DNA of 19,136 bases, taken from contig JAFADB010000165.1 of assembly GCA_023425225.1 (NCBI GenBank), forward strand, positions 1 to 19,136. Reading direction: 5' to 3'. The DNA comes from Pseudomonadota bacterium. GTDB taxonomy: Bacteria; Pseudomonadota; Gammaproteobacteria; Xanthomonadales; Xanthomonadaceae. The notes beneath the pieces were generated by a model. The model did not search any database. It saw only the letters and a list, made by a program, of their open reading frames with translations, and was not told where the DNA came from. Below, piece after piece: positions 6,479-14,800 of this stretch. Numbering within the stretch: the first letter of the stretch is position 1; every line of letters begins with the position of its first letter. The translations under genes were made by a program, and so were the position numbers.

Positions 6479-7747
6479 CTACACGGTGCTGCGGGCCTCC
6501 GGGGTGCGTACGGACAGCCATGCCACCGCACCATTGCCTGCGCGCAGTCCGCTGGCGAAGCAGGCGGTCAGCAGGTAGCCGCCGGTTGGCGCCTCCCAGT
6601 CCAGCATCTCGCCCGCGCAGAACACGCCGGGCAGGGCACGCAGCATCAGCGCCTCGTCCAGCCCTTCCAGGCGCACACCGCCGGCGCTGCTGATCGCCTC
6701 GGCGACGGGGCGTGGGCGTTCGAGCCGCAGCCGCAGCTGCTTGAGCGTATCGACCACGGCCCCGATGTCCTGTCCGGCCTGCTTGCCGAGCCGCTCGAAC
6801 ACCAGCGCCGCCTTGACCGCCGACACGCCGGCCTGCCGGCGCAGGTGCTCGCCGAAGCTGCGGCCGTGGCGCGGCTTGTGCAGGTCGTCGAGCAGGCGCT
6901 GGCGCTCGCGTCCCGGCACCAGGTCCAGCTCCAGCGTCGCCGCGCCATCACGCTCGATGGCCTCGCGCAGGTCGGCTGCGGCGGCATACACCAGGCTGCC
7001 CTCGATGCCGGTGGCGGTCACCACGCATTCGCCCTGCTGCTCATGCATGCGACCGTCGACTGAGCGCCAGCGGGCCACGACCGGCTTGAGCGGCGCACCG
7101 GCATGCTGGCGCGCCAGGTGTCCGCTCCAGCCGATGTCGAAGCCGCAGTTGGCCGGCCGCAGCGGTACCACCTCGACGCCGCGCGCCTGCAGCAGCGCTT
7201 GCCAGGCGCCATCGGAGCCCAGCTGCGGCCAGCTGGCGCCACCGAGTGCCAGCACCACGGCATCGGCATGCCCGACGTGCTCGCCATCGGGCGTGGCGAA
7301 GCGCAGGCCGCTGTCCTCGCTCCAGCCCTGCCAGCGGTGCAGCACGTGGAAGTCCACTCCGGATTCGCGCAGGCGCCTGACCCAGCCGCGCAGCAGCGGC
7401 GCGGCCTTGCGGTTATCGGGGAACACTCGCCCCGAACTGCCGACGTAGGTGTCCACGCCCAGCCCGCGCGCCCATTGCCGCAGCGCCTCGGCATCGAAGT
7501 CGGCCAGCCAGCGCGATACCTTGGCCGCACGCTCGCGATAACGCGAGACGAACAGGTCGAACGGATCGGAATGGGTGAGGTTGAGCCCGCCCTTGCCGGC
7601 GATCAGGAACTTGCGCCCGACTGAGCCCTTGGCCTCGTACACGTCCACGTCCAGCCCGGCGGCGCGCATGACCTCGGCCGCCATCAGCCCGGCGGGACCG
7701 CCGCCGATCACCGCGACGCGACGCGGTGCGGAAGGTGTGGAGATCAT
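6479..7747 (-). CDS. HI0933/YhiN-family FAD-dependent oxidoreductase (TIGR03862-like)
   Basis: This 422-residue predicted cytoplasmic flavoprotein has an N-terminal dinucleotide-binding site VAVIGGGPAGLMAAEVM (GGGPAG at residues 16-21), then YEAKGSVGRKFLIAGKGGLNLTHS, which is the hallmark of the HI0933-like (BaiN/YhiN) family. GVDTYVGSSGRVFP and the C-terminal GVFCAGEMLDWEAPTGGYLL, an FAD-contact region, complete the pattern. The GLNLTHS form and overall length fit the TIGR03862 branch. The substrate is unknown for this branch, and I do not assign one. The start lies 18 bases after the stop of the FKBP gene, so the two probably form an operon. Its 3' end is 4 bases from repeat A, which may supply the terminator. 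Confidence 0.88.
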   Translation of the reverse strand: MISTPSAPRRVAVIGGGPAGLMAAEVMRAAGLDVDVYEAKGSVGRKFLIAGKGGLNLTHSDPFDLFVSRYRERAAKVSRWLADFDAEALRQWARGLGVDTYVGSSGRVFPDNRKAAPLLRGWVRRLRESGVDFHVLHRWQGWSEDSGLRFATPDGEHVGHADAVVLALGGASWPQLGSDGAWQALLQARGVEVVPLRPANCGFDIGWSGHLARQHAGAPLKPVVARWRSVDGRMHEQQGECVVTATGIEGSLVYAAAADLREAIERDGAATLELDLVPGRERQRLLDDLHKPRHGRSFGEHLRRQAGVSAVKAALVFERLGKQAGQDIGAVVDTLKQLRLRLERPRPVAEAISSAGGVRLEGLDEALMLRALPGVFCAGEMLDWEAPTGGYLLTACFASGLRAGNGAVAWLSVRTPEARSTV

Positions 7748-7765
7748 CTGCGGAGCCTTTCCGGA

Positions 7766-8197
7766 TCAGTGGGGCTGGATATCGAGCAGCTCGACATCGA
7801 ACACCAGCGAGGCGTTGGGCGGGATCACCCCGCCGGCACCGCGTGCGCCGTAGCCGTAGTCGGGCGGCAGCATCAGCGTGCGCGTGCCACCCACGCGCAT
7901 GCCGGCCACGCCCTGGTCCCAGCCGCGGATGACCTGGCCGCCGCCGAGCACGAAGCTGAAGGGCTGGCCGCGGTCGAGCGAACTGTCGAACTTGCGGCCG
8001 TGCTTGTCGGGGGCGTTCTCGTCGTACAGCCAGCCGGTGTAATGCACGCTCACCTTCTGCCCGGCGCTGGCCTCGGCGCCGCTGCCGACGCGCGTGTCGA
8101 TCTTCTCGAAGCCGGCGATCGTGCCGCCGGGCGGCGGGCCGGGGGGCTGACAGGCGGCCAACAGGGCAAGGGCGATGATCGACAGCAGGCGGCGCAT
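7766..8197 (-). CDS. FKBP-type peptidyl-prolyl isomerase, predicted lipoprotein
   Basis: This 143-residue envelope protein begins MRRLLSIIALALLAAC, a lipoprotein signal with lipobox LAAC and lipidated Cys16. The residue after Cys is Gln, which predicts outer-membrane sorting. A short proline-rich linker leads into one FKBP domain (about 33-141) with the usual core: VSVHYTGWLYD, KFDSSLDRGQPFSFVLGGGQVIRGWDQGVAGMRVGG, and LPPDYGYGARGAGGVIPPNASLVFDVELL. It should catalyse cis-trans isomerisation of prolyl bonds in periplasmic proteins. The ATG at 8197 gives a clean signal peptide; the longer open frame upstream has no signal and is rejected. It is first in a two-gene unit with the flavoprotein. 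Confidence 0.92.
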   Translation of the reverse strand: MRRLLSIIALALLAACQPPGPPPGGTIAGFEKIDTRVGSGAEASAGQKVSVHYTGWLYDENAPDKHGRKFDSSLDRGQPFSFVLGGGQVIRGWDQGVAGMRVGGTRTLMLPPDYGYGARGAGGVIPPNASLVFDVELLDIQPH

Positions 8198-8519
8198 GCG
8201 GGATTCCGATGGGGCAGGGCGTGCAAGGTTAACCCAGCGTGCGCCATCGGTTCCCGAGCAGGGGCGGTCGTGCCTGCAAAGCCGCCAGCGGATGCCGGTG
8301 GCGCGATGCCTTGGCGGGTGTCGGAGCCGGTCGTGCGATGGCGGAAGAAAGCCGCCTCCATGCTCGAATCGAAGCGCCGTTGCTGTGCGCCGGAGCTGCG
8401 TCACCGTGGGACGTGAATACCGTGCGGTTCCCCTTCCCGGACTTGCCCGGGCATGCAGGACAGCGCTGAAACCGCGACGAGACAGAGGGTGGCAAGTCTT
8501 GAACGGCTATCATCGCGCG
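8198..8519. other. Divergent intergenic region between the FKBP gene and the DUF6164-like gene
   Basis: This 322-base stretch separates two divergent genes, so both promoters should be here. I see no supportable gene: the open frames crossing it are extensions or shadows. The rightmost bases hold a good -10 hexamer (TATCAT at 8508-8513). For the minus-strand FKBP gene I see no convincing -10, only GGTTAACC around 8228-8235, a palindrome that could be a weak operator. Confidence 0.55.
8508..8513 (+). promoter_or_regulatory. -10 element implying a leaderless DUF6164-like mRNA
   Basis: TATCAT (five of six to TATAAT) ends six bases before the ATG at 8520. With standard spacing, transcription would begin at the A of the start codon. 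No ribosome site is needed in that case and none is evident. No strong -35 is visible. Confidence 0.5.
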
Positions 8520-8888
8520 ATGGCGAAACTGCTGCTCAACCTGCGCAACGTGCCCGACGACGAGCTGGAGGACATCTGCTCCCTGCTCGACTCGCATCGG
8601 ATCGGGCACTACCGCACGCGACCCAGTCCATGGGGCATATCCCACGGCGGCCTGTGGCTGGGCGATGGCGACGACTATCCGCAGGCGCGGCACCTGCTCG
8701 ACGACTACCAGCGGCAGCGCCAGCAGGCGGCACGCGACGAACGCCAGGCCGCGCTGCGCGAAGGTCGTGCGGAAACCTTCGCCACGTTGCTGCGGCGCCG
8801 GCCGGCGTACGTGCTGGCGACGCTGCTGGGCATGCTTTTCATCATCGCCTTGGTGCTCGGGCTGCCGTTCCTGATCCTGGCGCACTGA
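8520..8888 (+). CDS. DUF6164-like small membrane protein
   Basis: This 122-residue protein of unknown function resembles a family I recall from Xanthomonadaceae. The N-terminal soluble part (MAKLLLNLRNVPDDELEDICSLLDSHRI, then YRTRPSPWGISHGGLWL) looks like a small alpha/beta fold similar to DUF2007-type signal-transducing domains. A charged, Gln/Arg-rich coiled stretch (about residues 64-96) follows, and a single hydrophobic helix (about 98-119, LATLLGMLFIIALVLGLPFLIL) closes the protein. That suggests a tail-anchored inner-membrane protein with its N-terminus in the cytoplasm. The ATG at 8520 is favoured over upstream in-frame starts because the conserved text begins there and a -10 sits just before it. 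The family assignment comes from memory; no function is claimed. Confidence 0.8.
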   Translation: MAKLLLNLRNVPDDELEDICSLLDSHRIGHYRTRPSPWGISHGGLWLGDGDDYPQARHLLDDYQRQRQQAARDERQAALREGRAETFATLLRRRPAYVLATLLGMLFIIALVLGLPFLILAH

Positions 8889-9033
8889 AACGGCGGCGCG
8901 GTCGCTTCGAACGACGCCTGGATCGGCTTGCCGGCCACCGTCTCCTGCCGCGCGCCCGGGCCTTGGCGGCGGCAAGCAGGACGCGGCGTCATCCAACGCC
9001 TTCCGCATCTGCCCTGCAAATGGCCACACGCCC

Positions 9034-9039
9034 TAGAAT
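9034..9039 (+). promoter_or_regulatory. -10 element implying a leaderless trhO mRNA
   Basis: TAGAAT (five of six to consensus) ends six bases before the trhO ATG at 9046, so the predicted first base of the mRNA is the A of ATG. No Shine-Dalgarno is visible before the start. A convincing -35 is absent. Confidence 0.52.
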
Positions 9040-9045
9040 GCGCGG

Positions 9046-9792
9046 ATGATCGTCAATGCCGCCGCCTACCATTTCGTCACCGTTTCCGATCCCGCGACGC
9101 TGGCCGCCCGGCTCAAGGACGGGGCCGAGTCCGACCAGTTGCGCGGTACCGTGCTGGTGGCCGGCGAGGGCATCAACCTGTTCCTGGCCGGATCGGAACG
9201 CGGCGTGGCCGGCTTCTTCGCCCGGCTCCGCGACGATTCGCGCTTTGCCGATATCCGTGTCAAATACAGCCGCAGCAACCGCATGCCGTTCGGCACGCTG
9301 AAGGTGAAGGTGAAGCCGGAGATCATTAGCTTCCGCCGCGATCATGCCGATCCGCGCGGGCAGCGGGCCCCGATGGTGGACCCGCCGACGCTGCGGCGCT
9401 GGCTGCGGCAAGGCCACGACGACGATGGCCGGCGCGTGGTGATGCTCGACACGCGCAACCACCAGGAGGTCGAGTACGGCACGTTCGTCGGCGCGTTGAC
9501 GTTGCCGATCAGCAAGTTCACCGACCTGCCGCAGGCCCTGCAGCCGCATCGCGAGCAGCTGCGCGACGCCACCGTGGTCAGTTTCTGCACCGGCGGCATC
9601 CGCTGCGAGAAGGCCGCGTTGTGGATGCAGGCCGACGGCATGGACAACGTATTGCAGCTCGACGGCGGCATCCTCGGCTATTTCGAGCAGGTGGGCGCGG
9701 AAGGATACGAGGGCCGCTGCTTCGTGTTCGACGAGCGGGTGGCACTGGATCCGCAGCTGCAGCCGCTGGTCGATACCGCGGCCGCGGACTGA
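9046..9792 (+). CDS. trhO: tRNA uridine(34) hydroxylase TrhO (rhodanese-domain protein)
   Basis: This 248-residue cytoplasmic protein of the former UPF0176/YceA family carries out the oxygen-dependent hydroxylation of wobble uridine to 5-hydroxyuridine. The N-terminal acylphosphatase-like domain (about 1-95) has GTVLVAGEGINLFLAGS and KYSRSNRMPFGTLKVKVKPEII. The rhodanese domain (about 110-225) has MLDTRNHQEVEYGTF and the active-site loop FCTGGIRCEK, with Cys181 as the catalytic cysteine and Cys187 after it. The family ending LDGGILGYFE...FVFDERV is present. E. coli TrhO is about 350 residues; this one stops soon after FVFDERVALDP and lacks the C-terminal cysteine-containing extension, a short form found in a number of proteobacteria. 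A -10 directly before the ATG supports the start. Confidence 0.9.
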   Translation: MIVNAAAYHFVTVSDPATLAARLKDGAESDQLRGTVLVAGEGINLFLAGSERGVAGFFARLRDDSRFADIRVKYSRSNRMPFGTLKVKVKPEIISFRRDHADPRGQRAPMVDPPTLRRWLRQGHDDDGRRVVMLDTRNHQEVEYGTFVGALTLPISKFTDLPQALQPHREQLRDATVVSFCTGGIRCEKAALWMQADGMDNVLQLDGGILGYFEQVGAEGYEGRCFVFDERVALDPQLQPLVDTAAAD

Positions 9793-9874
9793 CCGGCTTC
9801 GGAAAAGCCTGACGTCACGCGCGCCCATCTCCCGATGGTCGGGCCACCGCAGGCGGTGCATCGTCGGTGGCACG

Positions 9875-9905
9875 CCCGGGGTGACAGTCCGATCCGTCAC
9901 CCGGG
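9875..9905. terminator. Hairpin between trhO and the response-regulator gene
   Basis: CCCGGGGTGAC (9875-9885) pairs with GTCACCCGGG (9896-9905) with one bulged G, giving a 10-bp GC-rich stem and a 10-base loop. It lies 82 bases past the trhO stop and 137 bases before the response-regulator ATG. It may terminate trhO transcription. No T-run follows, so a protein-binding or mRNA-stability role is possible. Confidence 0.4.
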
Positions 9906-10042
9906 TGCAGCGGGAAAGGGGTATCGTCGTTTTCTTTGCAAGCTGCTATATGCCCGGTGGCGGCGTGTGGACCCCGCCGGGTTGTCCTGGATTGTTTGCG
10001 CGGCTAGGCTGGCGCCGCCGCATTGTCTACGGGGTGACGCGG

Positions 10043-10693
10043 ATGACTGTGAAGGTATTCCTGGTCGACGACCACGCGCTGGTACGTACCGGCATGAAGA
10101 TGATCCTGTCCGGCGAGACCGACATCGAGGTGGTCGGCGAGGCGGATTCGGGCGAGGCGGCGCTGCCGCAGATCCGTAAGCTCAAGCCCGACGTGGTGCT
10201 ATGCGACCTGCACCTTCCGGGCGTCAGCGGGCTTGAGGTCACCGAACGGATCCTGCGCAGCGGCGGCAGCACGCGTGTGGTGATCGTCTCGGTGCTCGAG
10301 GATGGCCCGTTGCCCAAGCGCCTGCTCGAAGCCGGCGCATCCGGCTACGTCGGCAAGGGCGGCGACGCACAGGAACTGCTGCGGGCAGTGCGCGATGTCG
10401 CCATGGGGCGGCGCTACCTGGGCAGCAACATCGCGCAGAACATCGCACTGGCCAACCTAAAGGGCGATGGCTCGCCGTTCGACACGCTGTCGCCGCGCGA
10501 ACTGGAAGTGGCGCTGCTGCTGACCCAGGGGCTGCGCCAGGAAGACATCGCCCGGCGCCTGTGCCTGAGCGCCAAGACCATCAATACCCACAAGGCCAGG
10601 CTGTTCGAGAAGATCGGCATCCAGGACAACATCGCGCTGGCACGGCTGGCGACGCAGTACGGATTGCTGGATCCCGCGCGACCGATGGCCTGA
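10043..10693 (+). CDS. gacA: LuxR/NarL-family response regulator, GacA/UvrY-like
   Basis: This 216-residue DNA-binding response regulator has an N-terminal receiver domain (3-120) with the acidic pair Asp9-Asp10, phospho-acceptor Asp55 in VVLCDLHLPG, the Ser switch residue in VIVSV and the conserved Lys in GYVGKG. The C-terminal LuxR-type helix-turn-helix (about 150-208) reads LSPRELEVALLLTQGLRQEDIARRLCLSAKTINTHKARLFEKIGI. The VDDHALVRTGM start, RLLEAGASGYVGKG, RRYLGSNIAQNIAL and SPFDTLSPRE closely match GacA/UvrY regulators, which control small-RNA and RsmA/CsrA circuits. No sensor kinase and no uvrC gene, its usual neighbour in pseudomonads and enterobacteria, is in the window. I chose the ATG at 10043 (GGGGTGA upstream) because the receiver domain begins there; the open frame reaches back to 9881 but reads as junk. 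Confidence 0.88.
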   Translation: MTVKVFLVDDHALVRTGMKMILSGETDIEVVGEADSGEAALPQIRKLKPDVVLCDLHLPGVSGLEVTERILRSGGSTRVVIVSVLEDGPLPKRLLEAGASGYVGKGGDAQELLRAVRDVAMGRRYLGSNIAQNIALANLKGDGSPFDTLSPRELEVALLLTQGLRQEDIARRLCLSAKTINTHKARLFEKIGIQDNIALARLATQYGLLDPARPMA

Positions 10694-10709
10694 CGGTCCG
10701 CCGGCAGTC

Positions 10710-10740
10710 CCGATACGCACTTGCGAAAGCGTGCGATCGG
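10710..10740 (+). terminator. Hairpin after the response-regulator gene
   Basis: CCGAT-a-CGCAC (10710-10720) pairs with GTGCG-ATCGG (10731-10740): ten base pairs with one bulged A and a 10-base loop. It starts 17 bases after the stop codon. The position fits a terminator, but only isolated T bases follow, so it may be Rho-assisted or simply an mRNA 3'-end stabiliser. Confidence 0.45.
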
Positions 10741-11122
10741 AATCGTTGTCGTGTGGGTGCCCGCCGCGATGGTCCCCTCCCGGCACGACCCTATCTGTCC
10801 AGCTCGTGCCTGTCCGTCTTGCTTGCGGTCGATGCGGCTCCCGCGAAGAAGAGCTGGGTTGGCACTGGGTGCTTTCCGATCCCGGGAGTCGCGCTCCACC
10901 GTCCTACCTCCCGCCGATCGAGGACGTTTCGTCGCTCGGGCAGCGAACGCCTGGAGCTCGAGGCTTTCGGCGTGCCAGGGCACTCCCGGAACCCGGATTG
11001 AGGCTTGCGCACCGAACCTTGTTATCGTCATCCCGGCACAGGCGCACTACTGTCCGGATAGGGCGCAGGGGCGAGCAACCGTCATCCGCAGTGACGTGGT
11101 ACCCGCTCGGAAAAATCGAATC

Positions 11123-11245
11123 CGTCGTCCCCGCGCAGGCGGGGACCCAGTGCCTGCGCATTGAAGGATGAGGCTGCCGAGAGATTTCGTAGCGGGCTGA
11201 TCCCACTGCGGAAGTCGCTGGGTCCCCGCCTGCGCGGGGACGACG
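11123..11245. repeat. Composite inverted repeat, copy B
   Basis: The 23-base arms at 11123-11145 and 11223-11245 are perfect reverse complements, and each folds on itself around a CCCCGC/GCGGGG core. Beyond the arms both ends match copy A (6391-6474): ACCCAGTGCCT inward of the left arm, and AAGTCGCTG then GTCCCC on the right. The centre (about 11157-11210) is longer and unrelated to the 8-bp hairpin centre of copy A. The repeat thus has conserved ends and a variable middle, like a REP doublet or small mobilisable element. Confidence 0.87.
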
Positions 11246-11824
11246 AGTAGACAGATCCCGACACCACGTCCAGGTCTCGTCGTCGCCAGGCGACATCGCA
11301 ACAACGTCGCCGCAAACCATCGCTGGCAGAACAAGAAAACCTCTCCGGACAAGTAATGCGCACTGGCGGCAAACGCCTTCCCGCACGAAGTGCTTCACCA
11401 CAGACGAACGACTGGACACGGCCCACGACTGAGCATCCAGAGACTCTCGAGCAGATCGAGGCAACGTCCTGGGCTCCCGACTGCGGGGAGCGGCGAGCGC
11501 AATTTCTTCCCGAGCAGTGGTGGACGGCCGCAGGGACCATCGTGGCAGTTTCCACGCACGAAGATCGAAAGTCAGGGGCAAGAGGATCGAACAGGAAAGA
11601 CTCCGTCGAATTGAAGGATGCAGCCGGCTAACGATGCGGAGCGGGATGGACGCGAGGTGGGCGGAACAGCGGAACAGGGCGCGGAGCCTCATGGGTAGCC
11701 CGGGGCAAGCGAACTCTCAGGGGAGGGCGGTGACACGTGCGTGCATGGCTTGCCACGCGAGGGTCGTGGATCTGCGTCGGCGATCCTGCCATCTCCACTC
11801 AATGTGCCAAGGGCACAAGGCACG

Positions 11825-11850
11825 AAAAAAAGAAGCGGCCATCGGCCGCT
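11825..11850 (-). terminator. Rho-independent terminator of rne
   Basis: On the minus strand AGCGGCC-GAT-GGCCGCT forms a perfect 7-bp stem with a 3-base loop, followed by TTC and a run of seven T (A-run at 11825-11831 on the plus strand). It starts 28 bases after the rne stop codon. On the plus strand it is followed by CCTTTTC and may also weakly stop rightward transcription from the gacA side. Confidence 0.9.
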
Positions 11851-11878
11851 CCTTTTCATTGCCATCCTGGCCTGGCGA

Positions 11879-14800
11879 TCAGCCGGCCTTTTCCCGGTGC
11901 TCTTCTTCCTTGTGCTCTTCGTCGTCCGGACCGCTGTGACCATGCTTGTCCAGGGCCTCGGCTTCGGAATCGGCCGGAGCGGCCTCGACGAGCAGGTGGG
12001 ACTCTGCCTCAGCCGGTTCCGGGCTTGCCACAGGCTGCGGCGACGATGCGTCGCTGGCTGCCTCCGCCTCCGCTACAGGTACCGAAGTCGCCGGCTGCTG
12101 CGGCTCGTTCGCCGTGCTCGCCGCTGCTGTCGCGACATCCTCCGGTTCCTGCTGGCTGTTCTCCGGCAGGGCATCGAGCAGGTTGGTCTGGACCGGGATC
12201 GCCGGCTTGACCGCTTCCGTTTCAGTTGTTTTCACAACCGGCTTCTCTGCCGTTTCCACTGCGGCCACGTCGGTGGCGTGCTCTTCCACGCTTTCCTGCA
12301 TCGGCACCGGTGCAGCGGTCGGCGTACCGGTTTCGGCTGCCGTATCGGCGACCGGTGCGGCGGGTTCGGCCTGGACTGCGTTTGTAACCTCGTCCACCAC
12401 TGTGTCGGCCGCTGCCGGGGCGATGGTCCCGGATGCCTCGGCAGTCCCCTCCGGGGCGGTCACGGGGCTGGCTGCGGCCGGCTTCCTGTGGTGCGACGCC
12501 TTGGCGTGTTGCGGCTTCGCGGCCTCGCCATGTGGCTTGGCCTGGGCCGACACCGGTTCGGCAGGACGGTTGCCCTCGGAAGGGGCGATCTCGTCATCGA
12601 AATCGAACTCGGGCTGGTTGCGGCGCGGGGCACTTGCCTCGGCAGCACCTGCATCGGCCTCGTCTTCGCTGTCGGCATCGGCCTCATCGGCAGTGCCGAG
12701 CGCGCCGGCTTCGGTTTCGGCCTGCGCGTTCTCGCCAGCGCCGCGACGGCGACGACGCCCACCGCGACGGCCACGGCGGCGACGGCCACCGGCTTCGCCG
12801 CTGGTGTCGGTGGTCGCGTCCTCGGGGGCCTGCTCCACGGCGTCGCCCACCTGCACCGGCTGCTTGGCTTCCTCGGCCTGCAGCGGCTGTTCCTTCGCCG
12901 GTACGGCATCGACGTGGGCCTGTCCGACAACGGCGGCGGTTGCCGCCACGGCCACGGCGGGCGCGGCCGCGGTCGTATCCGGCTGCTGGGCCGCGACCGG
13001 GGCGGTCGTCTTGGCGTTGTCGTCCTGCGGCGGGCGAGGAGCGCGCTGCGGCTTCTCGGTGCCTTCCTGGTTCACGTTCTGCTGTTGCCGCGGCGGACGC
13101 GGCGGCTTGGCGGCCTTGGGTTGCTGCTGTCCCTTCGGTTCCTGCCGCTGCTTGGGCTGCTGCGGGTTCGCGGTGGCGGCCTGGTTGCCGTTGCCATGGT
13201 TGCCGCCACCCGGGCGACGATCCTCGCGACGCTCCTTGCCGCGGTTCTGCGAACCGGCCTGATTGCCGTTGCGGTCATTGCGCCGGCCATTGCGATCATT
13301 GCGCTCGTTGCGGCGGTTGCCACTGCCGTTGTTGCCGTCCTTCTGCCGCGCGTGCTGCTGCTGGCTGTCGGTCGTCGCCGCCGGCTTGGAAGCACCGAAG
13401 ATGCGCTTGAGCCAGCCCACCACGCCGCTGGCGGCGGGAGGAGCGACCGGGGCGGCCACGGCGATCGGCGCGGGCGCGGGTTCCGGAGCTTCCTCGCGGA
13501 CCGGGGCCGGCTGGCTGTGCTTGACCTGCGTCACCGCCGGGGCTGGCGGGATGTTGAGCTGCGCCTTGGTCAAAGCGTGCACCGGCAGCTTGCGCGGGGT
13601 GCCGCGCTGGTAGCTGGGCTTGCTGCTCTCCTCGCCGAGCTCGTTCTCGCGCAGGCGGGTGACCTCGTAGTGCGGGGTCTGCAGCTGCTCGTCGGCGACA
13701 ATGACGATCGGCGCGTCGTGGCGCTTCTCGATCTCGCTCAGCGCGCGGCGCTTCTCGTTGAGCAGGTAGTTGGCGATCTCCACCGGGGCCTGCACCAGCA
13801 CCTGCCCGGTGTTCTCCTTCATCGCGTGCTCCTCGGCGACGCGGATGATCGACAGCGACAGCGATTCGATGCTGCGCATGCGGCCCTGGCCCTCGCAGCG
13901 CGGGCACACGATCTGGCTGGACTCGCCCAGACTCGGGCGCAGACGCTGGCGGCTCATCTCCAGCAAGCCGAAGCGCGAGATGCGGCCGATCTGCACCCGC
14001 GCGCGGTCGTACTTGAGCGCGTTCTGCAGGCGGTTCTCGACCTCGCGCTGGTGCTTGGACGAGGACATGTCGATGAAGTCGATCACCACCAGCCCACCCA
14101 GGTCGCGCAGGCGCAGCTGGCGCGCCACTTCCTCGGCGGCCTCCAGATTGGTCTGGAACGCGGTTTCCTCGATGTCGCCGCCCTTGGTGGCACGCGCCGA
14201 GTTGACGTCGACCGCGGTCAGCGCCTCGGTCTGGTCGACGACGATGGCGCCGCCGGAGGGCAGGCGCACCTCGCGCTCGTAGACCGCCTCGATCTGCGAC
14301 TCGATCTGGAAGCGGTTGAACAGCGGGATGTCGTCGCGGTACATCTTCAGCTTGCGCAGGCTCTGCGGCATCACCTGCTGCATGAATTCCTGCGCGGTGG
14401 CGTACAGCTCGTCGGTATCGACCAGGATCTCGCCGATGTCGGCGCGCAGGTAGTCGCGCAGGGCGCGCACGATCAGCCGCGACTCCTGGTAGATCAGGAA
14501 CGGCGCCGGCTTGCTCAGCGCGGCCTCGGCGATGGCGCGCCAGATGCTCAGCAGATAGTCCAGGTCCCACTGCAGCTCCTCGGCATCGCGGCCGACGCCG
14601 GCGGTGCGGATGATCACCCCCATGTCGTCGGGGATGTTCAGCTTGTCCATCGCCTCCTTCAGCGCAGCGCGGTCATCGCCCTCGATCCGGCGCGAGACGC
14701 CGCCGGCGGTGGGCGAGTTGGGCATCAGCACCATGTAGCGGCCGGCCAGCGAGATGAACGTGGTCAGGGCGGCGCCCTTGTTGCCGCGCTCCTCCTTGTC

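Larger units (their letters stand above)
10694..11824. other. Long gene-free interval between gacA and the rne terminator
   Basis: About 1.1 kb separates two convergent genes. Several open frames cross it on both strands (for example 10904-11692 minus and 11082-11555 minus). Their translations show no domain, are rich in Arg, Ser and Pro, and run through the repeat, giving the PRAGGDP-like text that such repeats produce. I support no gene here. It holds a hairpin after gacA (10710-10740), repeat copy B (11123-11245), an 11-base word ATTGAAGGATG occurring both near 11160 and near 11610, and a GTAGCCCGGGG-type palindromic half-site near 11696. It may be decayed coding sequence, a repeat landing site, or carry an RNA gene I cannot recognise. 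Confidence 0.6.

Noticed and set aside
4749..6480. A genomic island inserted at tRNA-Leu
   Set aside because: No integrase, and no repeat of the tRNA 3' end was seen. The tRNA 3' end faces hemN, not the dehydrogenase gene.
9881..10042. Extended N-terminus for the GacA-like regulator
   Set aside because: The receiver domain begins at 10043; the upstream 54 codons read through a hairpin and show no conserved pattern.
6391..11245. CRISPR array or IS ends
   Set aside because: There are only two copies 4.7 kb apart, with palindromic ends and no regular spacers; no transposase gene or target duplication is visible.
10904..11692. A 262-codon open frame on the minus strand in the gap after gacA
   Set aside because: No recognisable domain, odd residue composition, and it runs straight through repeat copy B, whose translation gives the PRAGGDP-type text typical of such repeats.
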